From the NCBI GenBank assembly GCA_000471925.1, contig CP006668.1, positions 310,001 through 374,000 of the forward strand: 64,000 bases of DNA, read 5' to 3'. Position numbers and translations under genes: made by a program. The stretch is from Ralstonia pickettii DTP0602. Lineage in GTDB: Bacteria > Pseudomonadota > Gammaproteobacteria > Burkholderiales > Burkholderiaceae. Shown here piece after piece: positions 41,143 to 49,090 of this stretch. The notes below the pieces were generated by a model. It did not search any database. It was not told the DNA's origin and saw only the letters and a program-made list of their open reading frames with translations. Each line of letters begins with the position of its first letter. Positions within the stretch are counted from its first letter, which is position 1.

Positions 41143-42186
41143 ATGAACGAAACGCATCACTACGACTGGGACGCGCTGGCCAGGTCGCTGCGCGCGCACG
41201 GGCTGATCGACCAGCCGCAGGTGTCCGTGTCCCGCCTTGCGGGCGGGCAATCCAATCCGACTTTCCTGGTGGCATCCGACGAACGCCGCTATGTGCTGCG
41301 CACCAGGCCGCCTGGCCGGGTCCATGCCAACGCCCATGCCATCGACCGCGAGTACCGCGTGATGCAGGCACTACGCGACAGCGGCGTGCCGGTCCCGGCC
41401 GTGTACCTCTACAGCGAAGACCGCTCGGTCACCGGCAGCCCGTTCTATGTGATGGCGTACCTGGAGGGCAGGGTGCTGCTCGACCAGTCGCTGCCAGGCA
41501 TGCCGCCCGCGCAGCGCAGCGCCATCTACGCGGAGATGAACCGCGTGCTGGCCGCGCTGCACCGTGTCGACTTCCGGCAGGCGGGGCTGGCCGACTACAG
41601 CCGCACCGGCAACTACCTCGAACGCCAGATCGCCGGCTGGAGCCGCCAGTGCCGCGAACTGCCGGTTGCGGAGTGCCAGGCCATGCAGTCGCTGATGAAC
41701 TGGTTGCCAAAGAACATCCCCGCCACAGAAGGCACGTGCATCGTCCATGGCGACTTCCGGCTGGATAACGTGGTTTTCCACCCCAGCGAACCCAGGATCA
41801 TCGGCGTGCTGGACTGGGAGCTGTCGGCCCTTGGCGATCCGCTGGTCGATTTCGCGTATCACTGCCTGAGCTGGCATATCCCGCCGTCGCTGTGGCGCGG
41901 GATCGCCGGACTGGATCTCGATGGTCTCGGCATCCCGGCAGAGGCAAGCTATATGCAGTGGTACTGCGTTGCGACCGACAGGCAGGGCATCGGGCATTGG
42001 GACTTCTATCTCGCCTACAACCTGTTCCGCCTGGCCGCCATCCTGTTCGGCATCGCGCAGCGTGCGCGGCAGGGCAATGCGGCCGCTGCCGATGCGGTGG
42101 AAACGGGACAGAAGGCCAGGCCGATGGCCGAGCTGGCGTGGCACTACGCGATGCGGCACGAGGCCGCGCGGCGGGTGCAGGGCTGA
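41143..42186 (+). CDS. ACAD10/LvaA-like phosphotransferase
   Basis: A 347-residue protein-kinase-fold phosphotransferase of the aminoglycoside phosphotransferase group. The catalytic loop HGDFRLDN has H202 and D204, and the metal motif is GVLDWELSALGDPLVDFAYH near 225. The N-terminal lobe has GGQSNPTFLV and the ATP-binding VLRTRPPG. Close relatives act on CoA-bound hydroxyacids: LvaA phosphorylates 4-hydroxyvaleryl-CoA and ACAD10/11 kinase domains act on 4-hydroxyacyl-CoA. Together with the SDR and the ligase next door this suggests hydroxyacyl-CoA processing. No acyl-CoA dehydrogenase partner is nearby. Antibiotic resistance is not implied. Confidence 0.83.
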   Translation: MNETHHYDWDALARSLRAHGLIDQPQVSVSRLAGGQSNPTFLVASDERRYVLRTRPPGRVHANAHAIDREYRVMQALRDSGVPVPAVYLYSEDRSVTGSPFYVMAYLEGRVLLDQSLPGMPPAQRSAIYAEMNRVLAALHRVDFRQAGLADYSRTGNYLERQIAGWSRQCRELPVAECQAMQSLMNWLPKNIPATEGTCIVHGDFRLDNVVFHPSEPRIIGVLDWELSALGDPLVDFAYHCLSWHIPPSLWRGIAGLDLDGLGIPAEASYMQWYCVATDRQGIGHWDFYLAYNLFRLAAILFGIAQRARQGNAAAADAVETGQKARPMAELAWHYAMRHEAARRVQG

Positions 42187-42197
42187 TGGCCCCGCCG

Positions 42198-43403
42198 CTA
42201 CTCATACAAGTGAAAGGCGCTGAAATCCCGTAGCCGGTATCCAGCCTTGGCGAGCTTGTCTAACTCCTCCTGGTAGCTGTCGCTCAGCATGTTGTGGCGC
42301 GCCTGCCAGACCGGACCGTCCGTCTTCTCCCAGATGGCCGCATAGCGGCCGCTGTCGCCGGCCTTCCAGCTGCTCAGGTGCACCAGCCGGTAGCCCTGCT
42401 GGCCGAGCTCGTTGAAGGCCTGCTGGTACTGCGCCGAGCTCATGCCGTAGCGCGCGGCGAAAGGCGGACTGGCACGCTTCTCGAAGATGGCGGCGTAAAG
42501 GTCCTGGCCGTTGACGTTGTAGCCGCTCACGCGCACGGGGCCGAAGCCGTCCCGCACCGCGCGGTCGATCTCGGCCTGGTAGGCCGCCGCGGTAATGCCG
42601 TGGAAGGCGCGGAACTCGGGGCCCTGCACCTTTTCGAAAATGACCGCGTAGCGGTCGATGCCGCCGCTGGTGAAGCCGGCCACGTCGACCGGCCGGTAGC
42701 CGGCCTGGACCCAGCGGTCGAGCTCGCGCTGGTACTCTGCGCGCGTGAGGCCCTGGCGCGCGACAAAGGCCGGGCCCTCCCGCTGCTCGAAGAGCGCAGC
42801 GTAGGTCGGCCTGCCATTGACGCCATACCCGCGCACGACAACCGGCCGGAAACCACGCGCCACCAGGCTCTCGAACTCCTGCTGATACTGCTGCGCGCTC
42901 AGCCCATTCCGCGCCTCCCAGGCGGGTCCGGAAGACTTGTCCCACACTGCTGCAAAGATGGTGAGCTCGGGATTGGTGCGCAATGCCGAGCGCGATGATG
43001 CGGTATTGCTGCGGCAGCAAAACACCTTGCTGCCGGTCACGCACGCGGCACCGCTGAAGCTGCCCGCGGGCGGCGTGCGCCGCTGCTCGCCGGCGCCGCA
43101 ACTGCCGTCGCAAGAGGGCGCGGTGCCATCCCAGCGGCATTCGCTGCCCTGGGTCGCGGGGCAGCACAGCGCCTTGCTGCCGGTCGAGCAGGCTTCGCCG
43201 AAGTCCGTATTCTGGATGCCGGGAAACGCGTCCTGCCAGTGATCCGGCGATGAGCTGAGACGCATGGTCTCCGACTCGCCGTCGCGGCAGGAGCCGCTGC
43301 AGAAGGGCGCGGTACCGTCCCAGCGGCACGTCTGCGCCAGCGCCAGGGAGGCTGCCGTGGCGGCAAGCAGGGCGACGAGCGCCGCGATGAAGGGCTTGAA
43401 CAT
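42198..43403 (-). CDS. secreted Cys-rich protein with five BTRD1-type repeats
   Basis: A 401-residue protein with a signal peptide to about residue 23 (LALAQ). Two copies of a Cys-rich unit follow: CRWDGTAPFCSGSCRDGE with GSKALCC (about 24-70) and CRWDGTAPSCDGSCGAGE with GSKVFCC (about 78-125). The rest is about five copies of a roughly 48-residue repeat built on YAAIFEK, GPAW-AR-GLS--QYQ-E and GYRPV-VSGY. These match the bacterial tandem repeat domain 1 (BTRD1) found in polyglycine hydrolases and lectin-like secreted proteins. No catalytic serine motif is evident. It reads as an extracellular binding protein with many disulfides. It has no obvious partner genes. Confidence 0.75.
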   Translation of the reverse strand: MFKPFIAALVALLAATAASLALAQTCRWDGTAPFCSGSCRDGESETMRLSSSPDHWQDAFPGIQNTDFGEACSTGSKALCCPATQGSECRWDGTAPSCDGSCGAGEQRRTPPAGSFSGAACVTGSKVFCCRSNTASSRSALRTNPELTIFAAVWDKSSGPAWEARNGLSAQQYQQEFESLVARGFRPVVVRGYGVNGRPTYAALFEQREGPAFVARQGLTRAEYQRELDRWVQAGYRPVDVAGFTSGGIDRYAVIFEKVQGPEFRAFHGITAAAYQAEIDRAVRDGFGPVRVSGYNVNGQDLYAAIFEKRASPPFAARYGMSSAQYQQAFNELGQQGYRLVHLSSWKAGDSGRYAAIWEKTDGPVWQARHNMLSDSYQEELDKLAKAGYRLRDFSAFHLYE

Positions 43404-43803
43404 GCGAGCCTCCCTCCGGAAAGCCGGCGCGCAAGCGGTGGGTCCGCTGGCCGAATGCAGTGCCCTTGCGCGCATAGGGCGTGCGCTACGGGCAAGTTTA
43501 GGCAGGCGTGGCGGGCCAGCGGAAAGAGTTTCTAAGGACGGATCTGTGCGGCAAGCAAGACGTAACAGCGCTGATACCGCCTCATGCGCCACAAAGTCCA
43601 AAGGATTTTGCGCCCGATCAAGTTACGGTGTGGATCACTGCCTACAGTGAAGGCGGCGGCAGCCGGCCAGTCCGGGGTCGCCATTGCCGTCCGGTCTCGT
43701 CCAGGCGCCTGCCCGCCTGAGATCCGCAGGATCGATGCCATCGTGCCCGCGATGACATCGACGATGACCTCCGCCGTGGACAGACAGGTCGAGGTGCGCG
43801 CCC
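43404..43803. other. 400-base intergenic stretch
   Basis: This region lies between the leftward BTRD1-repeat gene and the rightward membrane-protein gene. It should contain both promoters. It includes a less GC-rich patch around 43530-43640. I see no credible gene, RNA or clear operator in it; open frames across it have no start site or homology I recognise. Confidence 0.5.
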
Positions 43804-44478
43804 GTGTTGACTACTTCCATCGATCCGCATGCCGCCGAAGAGCGACCCCGCCTGCTCGATACCGTCGACCGGGTCTCCGAGATGTGCTTCGGCCTGTTCA
43901 TGGCGCTGACCTTCGTGGGGGCGGTATCGGCTGTGGCGGCCCCAGCAGATGCCGGCCGCGTCATGTTCCAAACGGCCCTCGGCTGCAACCTGGCCTGGGG
44001 GCTTGTCGACGCGGTGATGTACCTGGTCCGGACCCTGACCGAGCGGGGGCGCAAGCTGTCGCTGGTCAAGGCGGTGCGCGCAAGCGACCCGTCCGATGGC
44101 ATCGCACGCCTGCGCGAAGCGCTTTCGCCGGCCTTGCGGACGCTGGTCGCCGACACGGAGCTGGAGGCAATGCGCAGCCGTATCGCCAGGTCGACCGACT
44201 GGCCCGAGAAGCCCGCGCTGCGCGGCCAGGACTTTCTCGCGGCAGCGGCGATCTTCGGGATTGTCGTGCTCGCGACGTTCCCGGTTGCGCTTCCCTTTAT
44301 CCTCATTCACGAGGTCCCGGCGGCGCTGCTGGTATCGCGGGTCCTGACCATCGTGATGTTGTTCGGCGCCGGCATTGCCCTCGGGCGCCACGCCGGCTTC
44401 GGCGGCTGGATAGCAGGCGTGGCCATGACGGTGCTGGGCATCGCGCTGACAGTGGCCATCATCCTGCTGGGAGGCTGA
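43804..44478 (+). CDS. integral membrane protein, unknown function
   Basis: A 224-residue protein starting at GTG 43804, with GAGG about nine bases upstream. It has about five hydrophobic segments: MCFGLFMALTFVGAVSAVAA, FQTALGCNLAWGLVDAVMYLV, FLAAAAIFGIVVLATFPVALPFI, VLTIVMLFGAGIALG and GVAMTVLGIALTVAIILLGG. A soluble loop with RLREALSPALRTLVADTELEAM sits between TM2 and TM3. The GLVDAVMYLVR and late TM wording recall VIT/CCC1-like transporters, but the identification is weak. It ends two bases before the outer-membrane type gene downstream, so the pair is an operon. Confidence 0.65.
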   Translation: MLTTSIDPHAAEERPRLLDTVDRVSEMCFGLFMALTFVGAVSAVAAPADAGRVMFQTALGCNLAWGLVDAVMYLVRTLTERGRKLSLVKAVRASDPSDGIARLREALSPALRTLVADTELEAMRSRIARSTDWPEKPALRGQDFLAAAAIFGIVVLATFPVALPFILIHEVPAALLVSRVLTIVMLFGAGIALGRHAGFGGWIAGVAMTVLGIALTVAIILLGG

Positions 44479-44480
44479 GC

Positions 44481-45128
44481 ATGTGGGCCGCGCGGCTGGC
44501 CGCGCCCTGCCTGCTGCTGGCCGCGGCAACCGCGCCGCTGGATGCGCGCGCAGCCGAACAAAGCGAAGCCCAGCCACCGGCGGCGGAAGCGCCCGCCTGG
44601 AGCGGCTCGCTCGCAGCCTACCTCAACCTGCCGCGCGGCAATGAGGCCTATGTCACCGGCATCGCCATCGCCAATCGCGGCGCCTTGCACCTGGAAGCCC
44701 GCAGCAACTACGAAGGCATGGACGCGTACTCGTTCTTCGTCGGGTACAACCTCGGTGTCGGCGAAGCCGTGCGCCTGGACTTCACGCCGATCCTGGGGTT
44801 TGTCACGGGCAGCACGCACAGCGTGGTGGGCGGCTTCGAGGCCACGTTGACCGGCCGGTATGCGGATGCCTATATCGAGTTCGAGTACGTGCCGGACGCC
44901 CAGCCGTCCGGCTACGCCTACGCCTGGAGCGAGCTGGCGTTCCGCCCGGTCGAATGGTTCCGCATCGGCCTTGCCGCCCAGCGCACGCGCGTGCATGACA
45001 ACGGCCGCAACCTGCAACGCGGCGTGTTTGCGCAGGTGAAGGGCAAGCACGTCGCCGCCGCGGTGTACTGGTTCAACCCGGCGTCGCATGAGCAGGTCAC
45101 CGTGATTTCCGTGGCGATCAGCTTCTGA
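44481..45128 (+). CDS. putative small outer-membrane beta-barrel protein
   Basis: A 215-residue protein with a signal peptide to about residue 24 (LDARAAEQ). A series of amphipathic strands follows: GSLAAYLNLP, LHLEARSNYEGMDAYSFFVGYNLG, VRLDFTPILGFV, GGFEATLTGRYADAYIEFEYVP, AWSELAFRPVEWFRIGLAAQRT and VFAQVKGKHVAAAVYWFNP. It ends in ISVAISF with a terminal phenylalanine, the signature recognised by the BAM complex. I cannot name the family. It is co-transcribed with the inner-membrane protein upstream, which points to a two-membrane function. Confidence 0.65.
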   Translation: MWAARLAAPCLLLAAATAPLDARAAEQSEAQPPAAEAPAWSGSLAAYLNLPRGNEAYVTGIAIANRGALHLEARSNYEGMDAYSFFVGYNLGVGEAVRLDFTPILGFVTGSTHSVVGGFEATLTGRYADAYIEFEYVPDAQPSGYAYAWSELAFRPVEWFRIGLAAQRTRVHDNGRNLQRGVFAQVKGKHVAAAVYWFNPASHEQVTVISVAISF

Positions 45129-45134
45129 CGGGGG

Positions 45135-46529
45135 CTAAGGATTCCCCTTGGCCATGCGCATCGGATCGACCAGCCGGTCGAATTCCTCCCCGCTCAGCAA
45201 TCCCAGTTCAAGCGCTGCCGCGCGCGGCGCAATGCCGCGGCTGACGGCGGTATTCGTGATCTGCGCGGCGCGATCGTACCCCAGCACGGAATTGAGCGCC
45301 GTCACGGCGAGCAGGGGGTTCTCCAGGTTTCGCGCAAGCTTCTCACGGTTCGGCGCAAGCCCCCGGACCAGCCGTTGCGCAAACATGCGGGCGCTGTCCG
45401 CCAGCACGCGAATCGACTGCAGCACGTTGTAGATCAGTACCGGCTTGGCGACGTTGAGCTCGAAGCTGCCGGAGGCGCCGGCCATGGTGACCGTCATGTG
45501 GTTGCCGCACACCTGCATGGCCGCCTGGACCACGACCTCCGCCACAGTCGGATTGCGCTTGCCCGGCATGATGGATGAGGTCAGGCCATCCTCGGGGATC
45601 AGCAGCTCGCCCAGGCCGCAGTTCGGGCCCGATCCGAGCCAGCGCAGGTCGTTGGCGATCTTCGTGAACGACACCGCGATCACGTTGAGCACGCCCGACA
45701 GCTCGACCAGTGCATCGTGGGCCGCCATGCCTTCGACCTTGCACGGGTTCGGCCGGAACGCCAGGCCGCTCAGCTGGCTGGCCTCTTCGCAGAATGCCGC
45801 GGCAAAACCGGGCGGGGCGTTCAGGCCCGTGCCGGCGGCGGTGCCGCCTTGCGGCAGCACCAGCAGGCGCGGCATGGTGCCGTGCAGGCGTTCGAGCGCA
45901 TTGTCGAGCTGCGCGGTGAAGCCTTCGAACGCCATCCCCATTGTCATCGGCACGGCATCCATCAAATGCGTGCGCGCGATCTTCAGCACATCGGCAAAGG
46001 CATCGGCACGCTCGCGCAGGCTGTCGCGCAGCAGCACCAGGGCAGGGATCAGCCTGTCCTTTAGCTCGAGCGCCGCGGTCATATGCATGACCGTGGGAAA
46101 GCTGTCGTTGGAAGACTGCGAGGCGTTCACATGGTCGTTCGGATGGACCGGCGATTTCGTGCCGAGCGGCTGGCCCAGGCACTCGTTGGCCCGGTTCGCG
46201 ATCACCTCGTTCGCATTCATGTTGGTCTGCGTGCCGGACCCCGTTTGCCAGATGGTGAGCGGGAAGTGCTGGTCGAACTTGCCGCTGCGCAGCTCCGCTG
46301 CAGCGGCGACGATCATCTCGCCCAGGCCCGGATCCAGCACGCCACAGCGCATGTTCGCCTGCGCCGCCGCCATCTTGTGCAGGCCGAACGCATGGATCAG
46401 GCACGCCGGGAAGCGCTCCTCACCCACCTCGAAGATGGCCAGGGCGCGCTGCGTCTGCGCCCCCCAGTAGCGGTCGGCCCGGATATCGACCGGGCCGAAG
46501 GCATCATGCTCGACGCGAAACGCTGTCAT
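45135..46529 (-). CDS. fumC: class II fumarate hydratase
   Basis: A 464-residue FumC-type enzyme that hydrates fumarate to L-malate. Signatures are TGSGTQTNMNANEVIANRA near residue 97, HPNDHVNASQSSNDSFPT near 129 and the catalytic loop SSIMPGKRNPT near 318. The usual GSSIMPGKVNP reads TSSIMPGKRNP here (G to T and V to R). FELNVAKPVLIYN and ALNSVLGYD follow as in E. coli FumC. It is the third gene of a lyase-Bug-fumarase operon, five bases after the Bug stop. It probably removes fumarate produced by the lyase rather than serving the citric acid cycle. Confidence 0.88.
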   Translation of the reverse strand: MTAFRVEHDAFGPVDIRADRYWGAQTQRALAIFEVGEERFPACLIHAFGLHKMAAAQANMRCGVLDPGLGEMIVAAAAELRSGKFDQHFPLTIWQTGSGTQTNMNANEVIANRANECLGQPLGTKSPVHPNDHVNASQSSNDSFPTVMHMTAALELKDRLIPALVLLRDSLRERADAFADVLKIARTHLMDAVPMTMGMAFEGFTAQLDNALERLHGTMPRLLVLPQGGTAAGTGLNAPPGFAAAFCEEASQLSGLAFRPNPCKVEGMAAHDALVELSGVLNVIAVSFTKIANDLRWLGSGPNCGLGELLIPEDGLTSSIMPGKRNPTVAEVVVQAAMQVCGNHMTVTMAGASGSFELNVAKPVLIYNVLQSIRVLADSARMFAQRLVRGLAPNREKLARNLENPLLAVTALNSVLGYDRAAQITNTAVSRGIAPRAAALELGLLSGEEFDRLVDPMRMAKGNP

Positions 46530-46534
46530 GGCGC

Positions 46535-47524
46535 TCAGTCCAGCGAGATGTTGGCCTTGGCCGCCACGGTCTTCCAGCGTTCGACTTCCGCAGCCGTGTG
46601 CTTGCCCAGCGCGCTGGCCGTGTAGCGCTCGGGCGGCAGCATCTGGATCGCCTGTGCCGACATCTTCGCGGTGAACGCCTTGTCGGTCATGACCTTCAGA
46701 TAGGCCTGCTGCATCTTGTCGATGACCGCTTGCGGCGTCCCCTTCGGTGCGTAGATGCCGTACCAGGTGCTGGCCTCGAATCCCGGCACCACGGTTTCCG
46801 CCAGCGTCGGCACGTCCTTGAGTTGCGCCACCCTGGCTGCGGAGGTCACCGCCAGCGGCCGGACCTTGGATTCCGTGATCTGCGGCAGCGCGGTATTGGT
46901 CTGGTCGAACATGCCGTCGACCTGTCCGCCGATCACGTCGATCAGTGCCGGGCCCGCGCCCTTGTACGGCACCAGCGAGACCTTGATGCCGGCCGACGCG
47001 GCGAACAGCGCCGCCACCAGGTGCGAGGTCGAGCCCACCCCGGCATTGCTGATAAACAGCTTGCCGGGGTTCTTCTTGCCCATTTCGACCAGCTCGCGCA
47101 CATCCTTGGCCGGGTGGTCCTTGCGGACCATCAGCACCATCGGCGTATCGGGAAAGCGGAACACCGGCGCGAAATCCTTGACCGGGTCATAGGGCAGCTT
47201 CTTGTACAGCGCGGGCGCGGCGCCCATGTAGCCCATGTGCCCGACCAGCATGGTGTAGCCGTCGGCCTGCGCTCGCGCTGCCTTGGCGGCGCCGACCGTA
47301 CCGCCGGCGCCCGGCGAGTTGTCGATGATGATCGACTGGCCGACCTCGCGCGAGACGCGGTCGGCAATGGTCCGCGCCAGCGCGTCGGTCGGTCCGCCGG
47401 CGGCGAACGGCACGATCCAGGTGATGGGCTTGGCGGGATACGACTGCGCGAAGGCCGGCATGGCCGCGGCCAGTGCGGCGGCGGTGATGGCGGCGCTGGC
47501 GGCGAAGGTGCGGATGCGATTCAT
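46535..47524 (-). CDS. Bug-type tripartite tricarboxylate receptor protein
   Basis: A 329-residue periplasmic receptor. The signal peptide ends near residue 26 (AMPAFAQ). Family motifs are SYPAKPITWIVPFAAGGPTD, NSPGAGGTVGAA near 68, ADGYTMLVGH and GVGSTSHLVAALF near 165. No membrane TctAB genes are near. It lies between a PcaB-like lyase (56 bases upstream) and fumC (5 bases downstream), so it should bind the acid that this operon breaks down. GGAG precedes the start at a slightly long distance. Ligand unknown. Confidence 0.88.
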   Translation of the reverse strand: MNRIRTFAASAAITAAALAAAMPAFAQSYPAKPITWIVPFAAGGPTDALARTIADRVSREVGQSIIIDNSPGAGGTVGAAKAARAQADGYTMLVGHMGYMGAAPALYKKLPYDPVKDFAPVFRFPDTPMVLMVRKDHPAKDVRELVEMGKKNPGKLFISNAGVGSTSHLVAALFAASAGIKVSLVPYKGAGPALIDVIGGQVDGMFDQTNTALPQITESKVRPLAVTSAARVAQLKDVPTLAETVVPGFEASTWYGIYAPKGTPQAVIDKMQQAYLKVMTDKAFTAKMSAQAIQMLPPERYTASALGKHTAAEVERWKTVAAKANISLD

Positions 47525-47580
47525 GAAGGGTGTCTCCTGCTTATGGTGTCTGTGGTGTGTTTCAGGTTGCGATGCCGGCC

Positions 47581-48957
47581 TCAGGCTGCGGATTGCCTGG
47601 ACAGGGCGACGGCGCGGTCGACCATCTGGGGCGCGAGGCCCAGGTAGTTCGCCGGATCGGTCATGCGATCGATGGCGGCGCGGTCGAAATGGCGGGTGAC
47701 TTCGGGCAGCGCGGCCAGGGCATCGGCCAGCGTGCCGCCGCGCTCGTTGACGGTGCGGCAGGCGTCATAGACCACGTCGTGCGCCTGCTGCCGGCCGATG
47801 TGGGGCGCCATGCCCATCATCACGGCCTCGGCCACGATCAGGCCGTTGGTGATGCCGAGGTTGTGCTTCATGCGGGCTTCATCGACGATCAGGCCGCCCA
47901 GCGCAAACTTGGCCTGGTGCAGCGCGCCGGCGCTCAGGATGAAGCTCTCCGGGATGGCGATCCATTCTGCGTGCCACGGGCCGGTGGCGCGCTCGAAGTC
48001 CTGCACCATGGCATCGACCATCAGCCCCGCGTGCTGGCGCACGGCCTTGGAGGCCGCCAGCATCAGCTCGCTGGAAATCGGGTTGCGCTTTTGCGGCATG
48101 GTGCTGCTGGCGCCGCGGCCCTTGACGAAGGGTTCATAGACTTCGGCGAACTCGGTCGACGCCATGATCATGATGTCGAGCGCGATCTTGCCGAGCGAGC
48201 CGGTGATGAGCGCGAGCAGGTTCACCGCTTCGGCAAAGCCGTCGCGCGCCACATGCCAGGTCGTCGCGGGCACGCCGAGGCCGAGTTCATCGGCCAGCGC
48301 CTCCTGCACTGCGAAGCCCTGGTCGCCCAGCGAGGCCAGCGTGCCGGCCGCACCGGCGAACTCGACCACCGCCACGCGGGGACGCAGTTCGGCCAGGCGC
48401 TGCTGGTGGCGGTCGAACATCGCCAGCCAGATCGCGACCTTGTAGCCGAAGGTGACGGGCAGTGCTTGCTGCAGGTGGGTGCGGCCCGCCATGGGCGTAT
48501 TGCGATGCTTCACGGCGAGGTCGGCCAGGATGCCGCGCAGCTCGCGGATATCCGCATCGATGCTGTCGAGCGCGTCGCGCACCTGCAGCGCGACGGCGGT
48601 GTCCATGATGTCCTGGGTGGTAGCGCCCCAGTGCACATAGCGCCCGGCGTCCCCGCACATCGACACGAGCTGGTGCACCAGCGGCAGGATCGGGTAGCCG
48701 ACGATGTCGGTTTCCTCGCGCATATGGTCGAAGTCGATCCGCTCGATGCGGGATTCGCGGGCGATGGTCTCGGCCGCTTCCGGGGGGATCACGCCGGCCT
48801 TGGCCTCGGCCCGGGCAAGTCCGACCTCGACGTCGATATACCGCTGGACCAGCGCGATATCGGAGAAAATCTCGCGCATCTTGCTGGTGCCGAATGCGTC
48901 GCGGAAGAGGATGGAGTCGACGACAGTGCTGGCCGCCGCGGTAGTGAACATGGACAT
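47581..48957 (-). CDS. PcaB/PurB-like lyase (fumarase/aspartase superfamily)
   Basis: A 458-residue enzyme. It shows YVHWGATTQDIMDTA near residue 105, AGRTHLQQALPVTFGYK near 155 and the catalytic loop ASSTMPQKRNP near 285. The pattern belongs to the 3-carboxymuconate cycloisomerase/adenylosuccinate lyase branch. PcaB itself normally lies in protocatechuate clusters, which are absent here. With a receptor and fumarase in the same operon, a C-N or C-C lyase that yields fumarate from a substituted succinate is more likely. Start ATG 48957 has AAGG seven bases upstream. The promoter carries two identical GntR-type palindromes. Confidence 0.8.
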   Translation of the reverse strand: MSMFTTAAASTVVDSILFRDAFGTSKMREIFSDIALVQRYIDVEVGLARAEAKAGVIPPEAAETIARESRIERIDFDHMREETDIVGYPILPLVHQLVSMCGDAGRYVHWGATTQDIMDTAVALQVRDALDSIDADIRELRGILADLAVKHRNTPMAGRTHLQQALPVTFGYKVAIWLAMFDRHQQRLAELRPRVAVVEFAGAAGTLASLGDQGFAVQEALADELGLGVPATTWHVARDGFAEAVNLLALITGSLGKIALDIMIMASTEFAEVYEPFVKGRGASSTMPQKRNPISSELMLAASKAVRQHAGLMVDAMVQDFERATGPWHAEWIAIPESFILSAGALHQAKFALGGLIVDEARMKHNLGITNGLIVAEAVMMGMAPHIGRQQAHDVVYDACRTVNERGGTLADALAALPEVTRHFDRAAIDRMTDPANYLGLAPQMVDRAVALSRQSAA

Positions 48958-48989
48958 GGTGCTACCTTGGAGAGGTGAGAGGTGCGTTA

Positions 48990-49005
48990 ATATGTTCGAA
49001 CATAT
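48990..49005. promoter_or_regulatory. GntR operator, copy 1
   Basis: ATATGTTCGAACATAT is a perfect 16-bp palindrome, 33 bases upstream of the lyase start. An identical copy lies 33 bp away, centre to centre, about three helical turns. It would overlap the leftward promoter of the lyase-Bug-fumC operon. Confidence 0.8.
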
Positions 49006-49020
49006 CGGTATGTAGCCATT

Positions 49021-49040
49021 AAATATGTTCGAACATATTT
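49021..49040. promoter_or_regulatory. GntR operator, copy 2
   Basis: AAATATGTTCGAACATATTT is a perfect 20-bp palindrome containing the same 16-bp core as the copy at 48990. It lies directly before the GntR gene and would let the protein control itself as well as the divergent operon. The AGGA at 49041 follows immediately. Confidence 0.8.
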
Positions 49041-49090
49041 AGGAAATGATGGTTAACCCGTGTTCGCGTTTTGTGACGCGGCAGGCATTC

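Noticed and set aside
41143..42186. Aminoglycoside resistance gene
   Set aside because: The fold is shared, but length, motifs and context with an SDR and acyl-CoA ligase fit the ACAD10/LvaA group instead.
47581..48957. pcaB of a protocatechuate pathway
   Set aside because: Sequence is in that branch, but no pca genes are present and the neighbours are a receptor and fumarase. The symbol was withheld.
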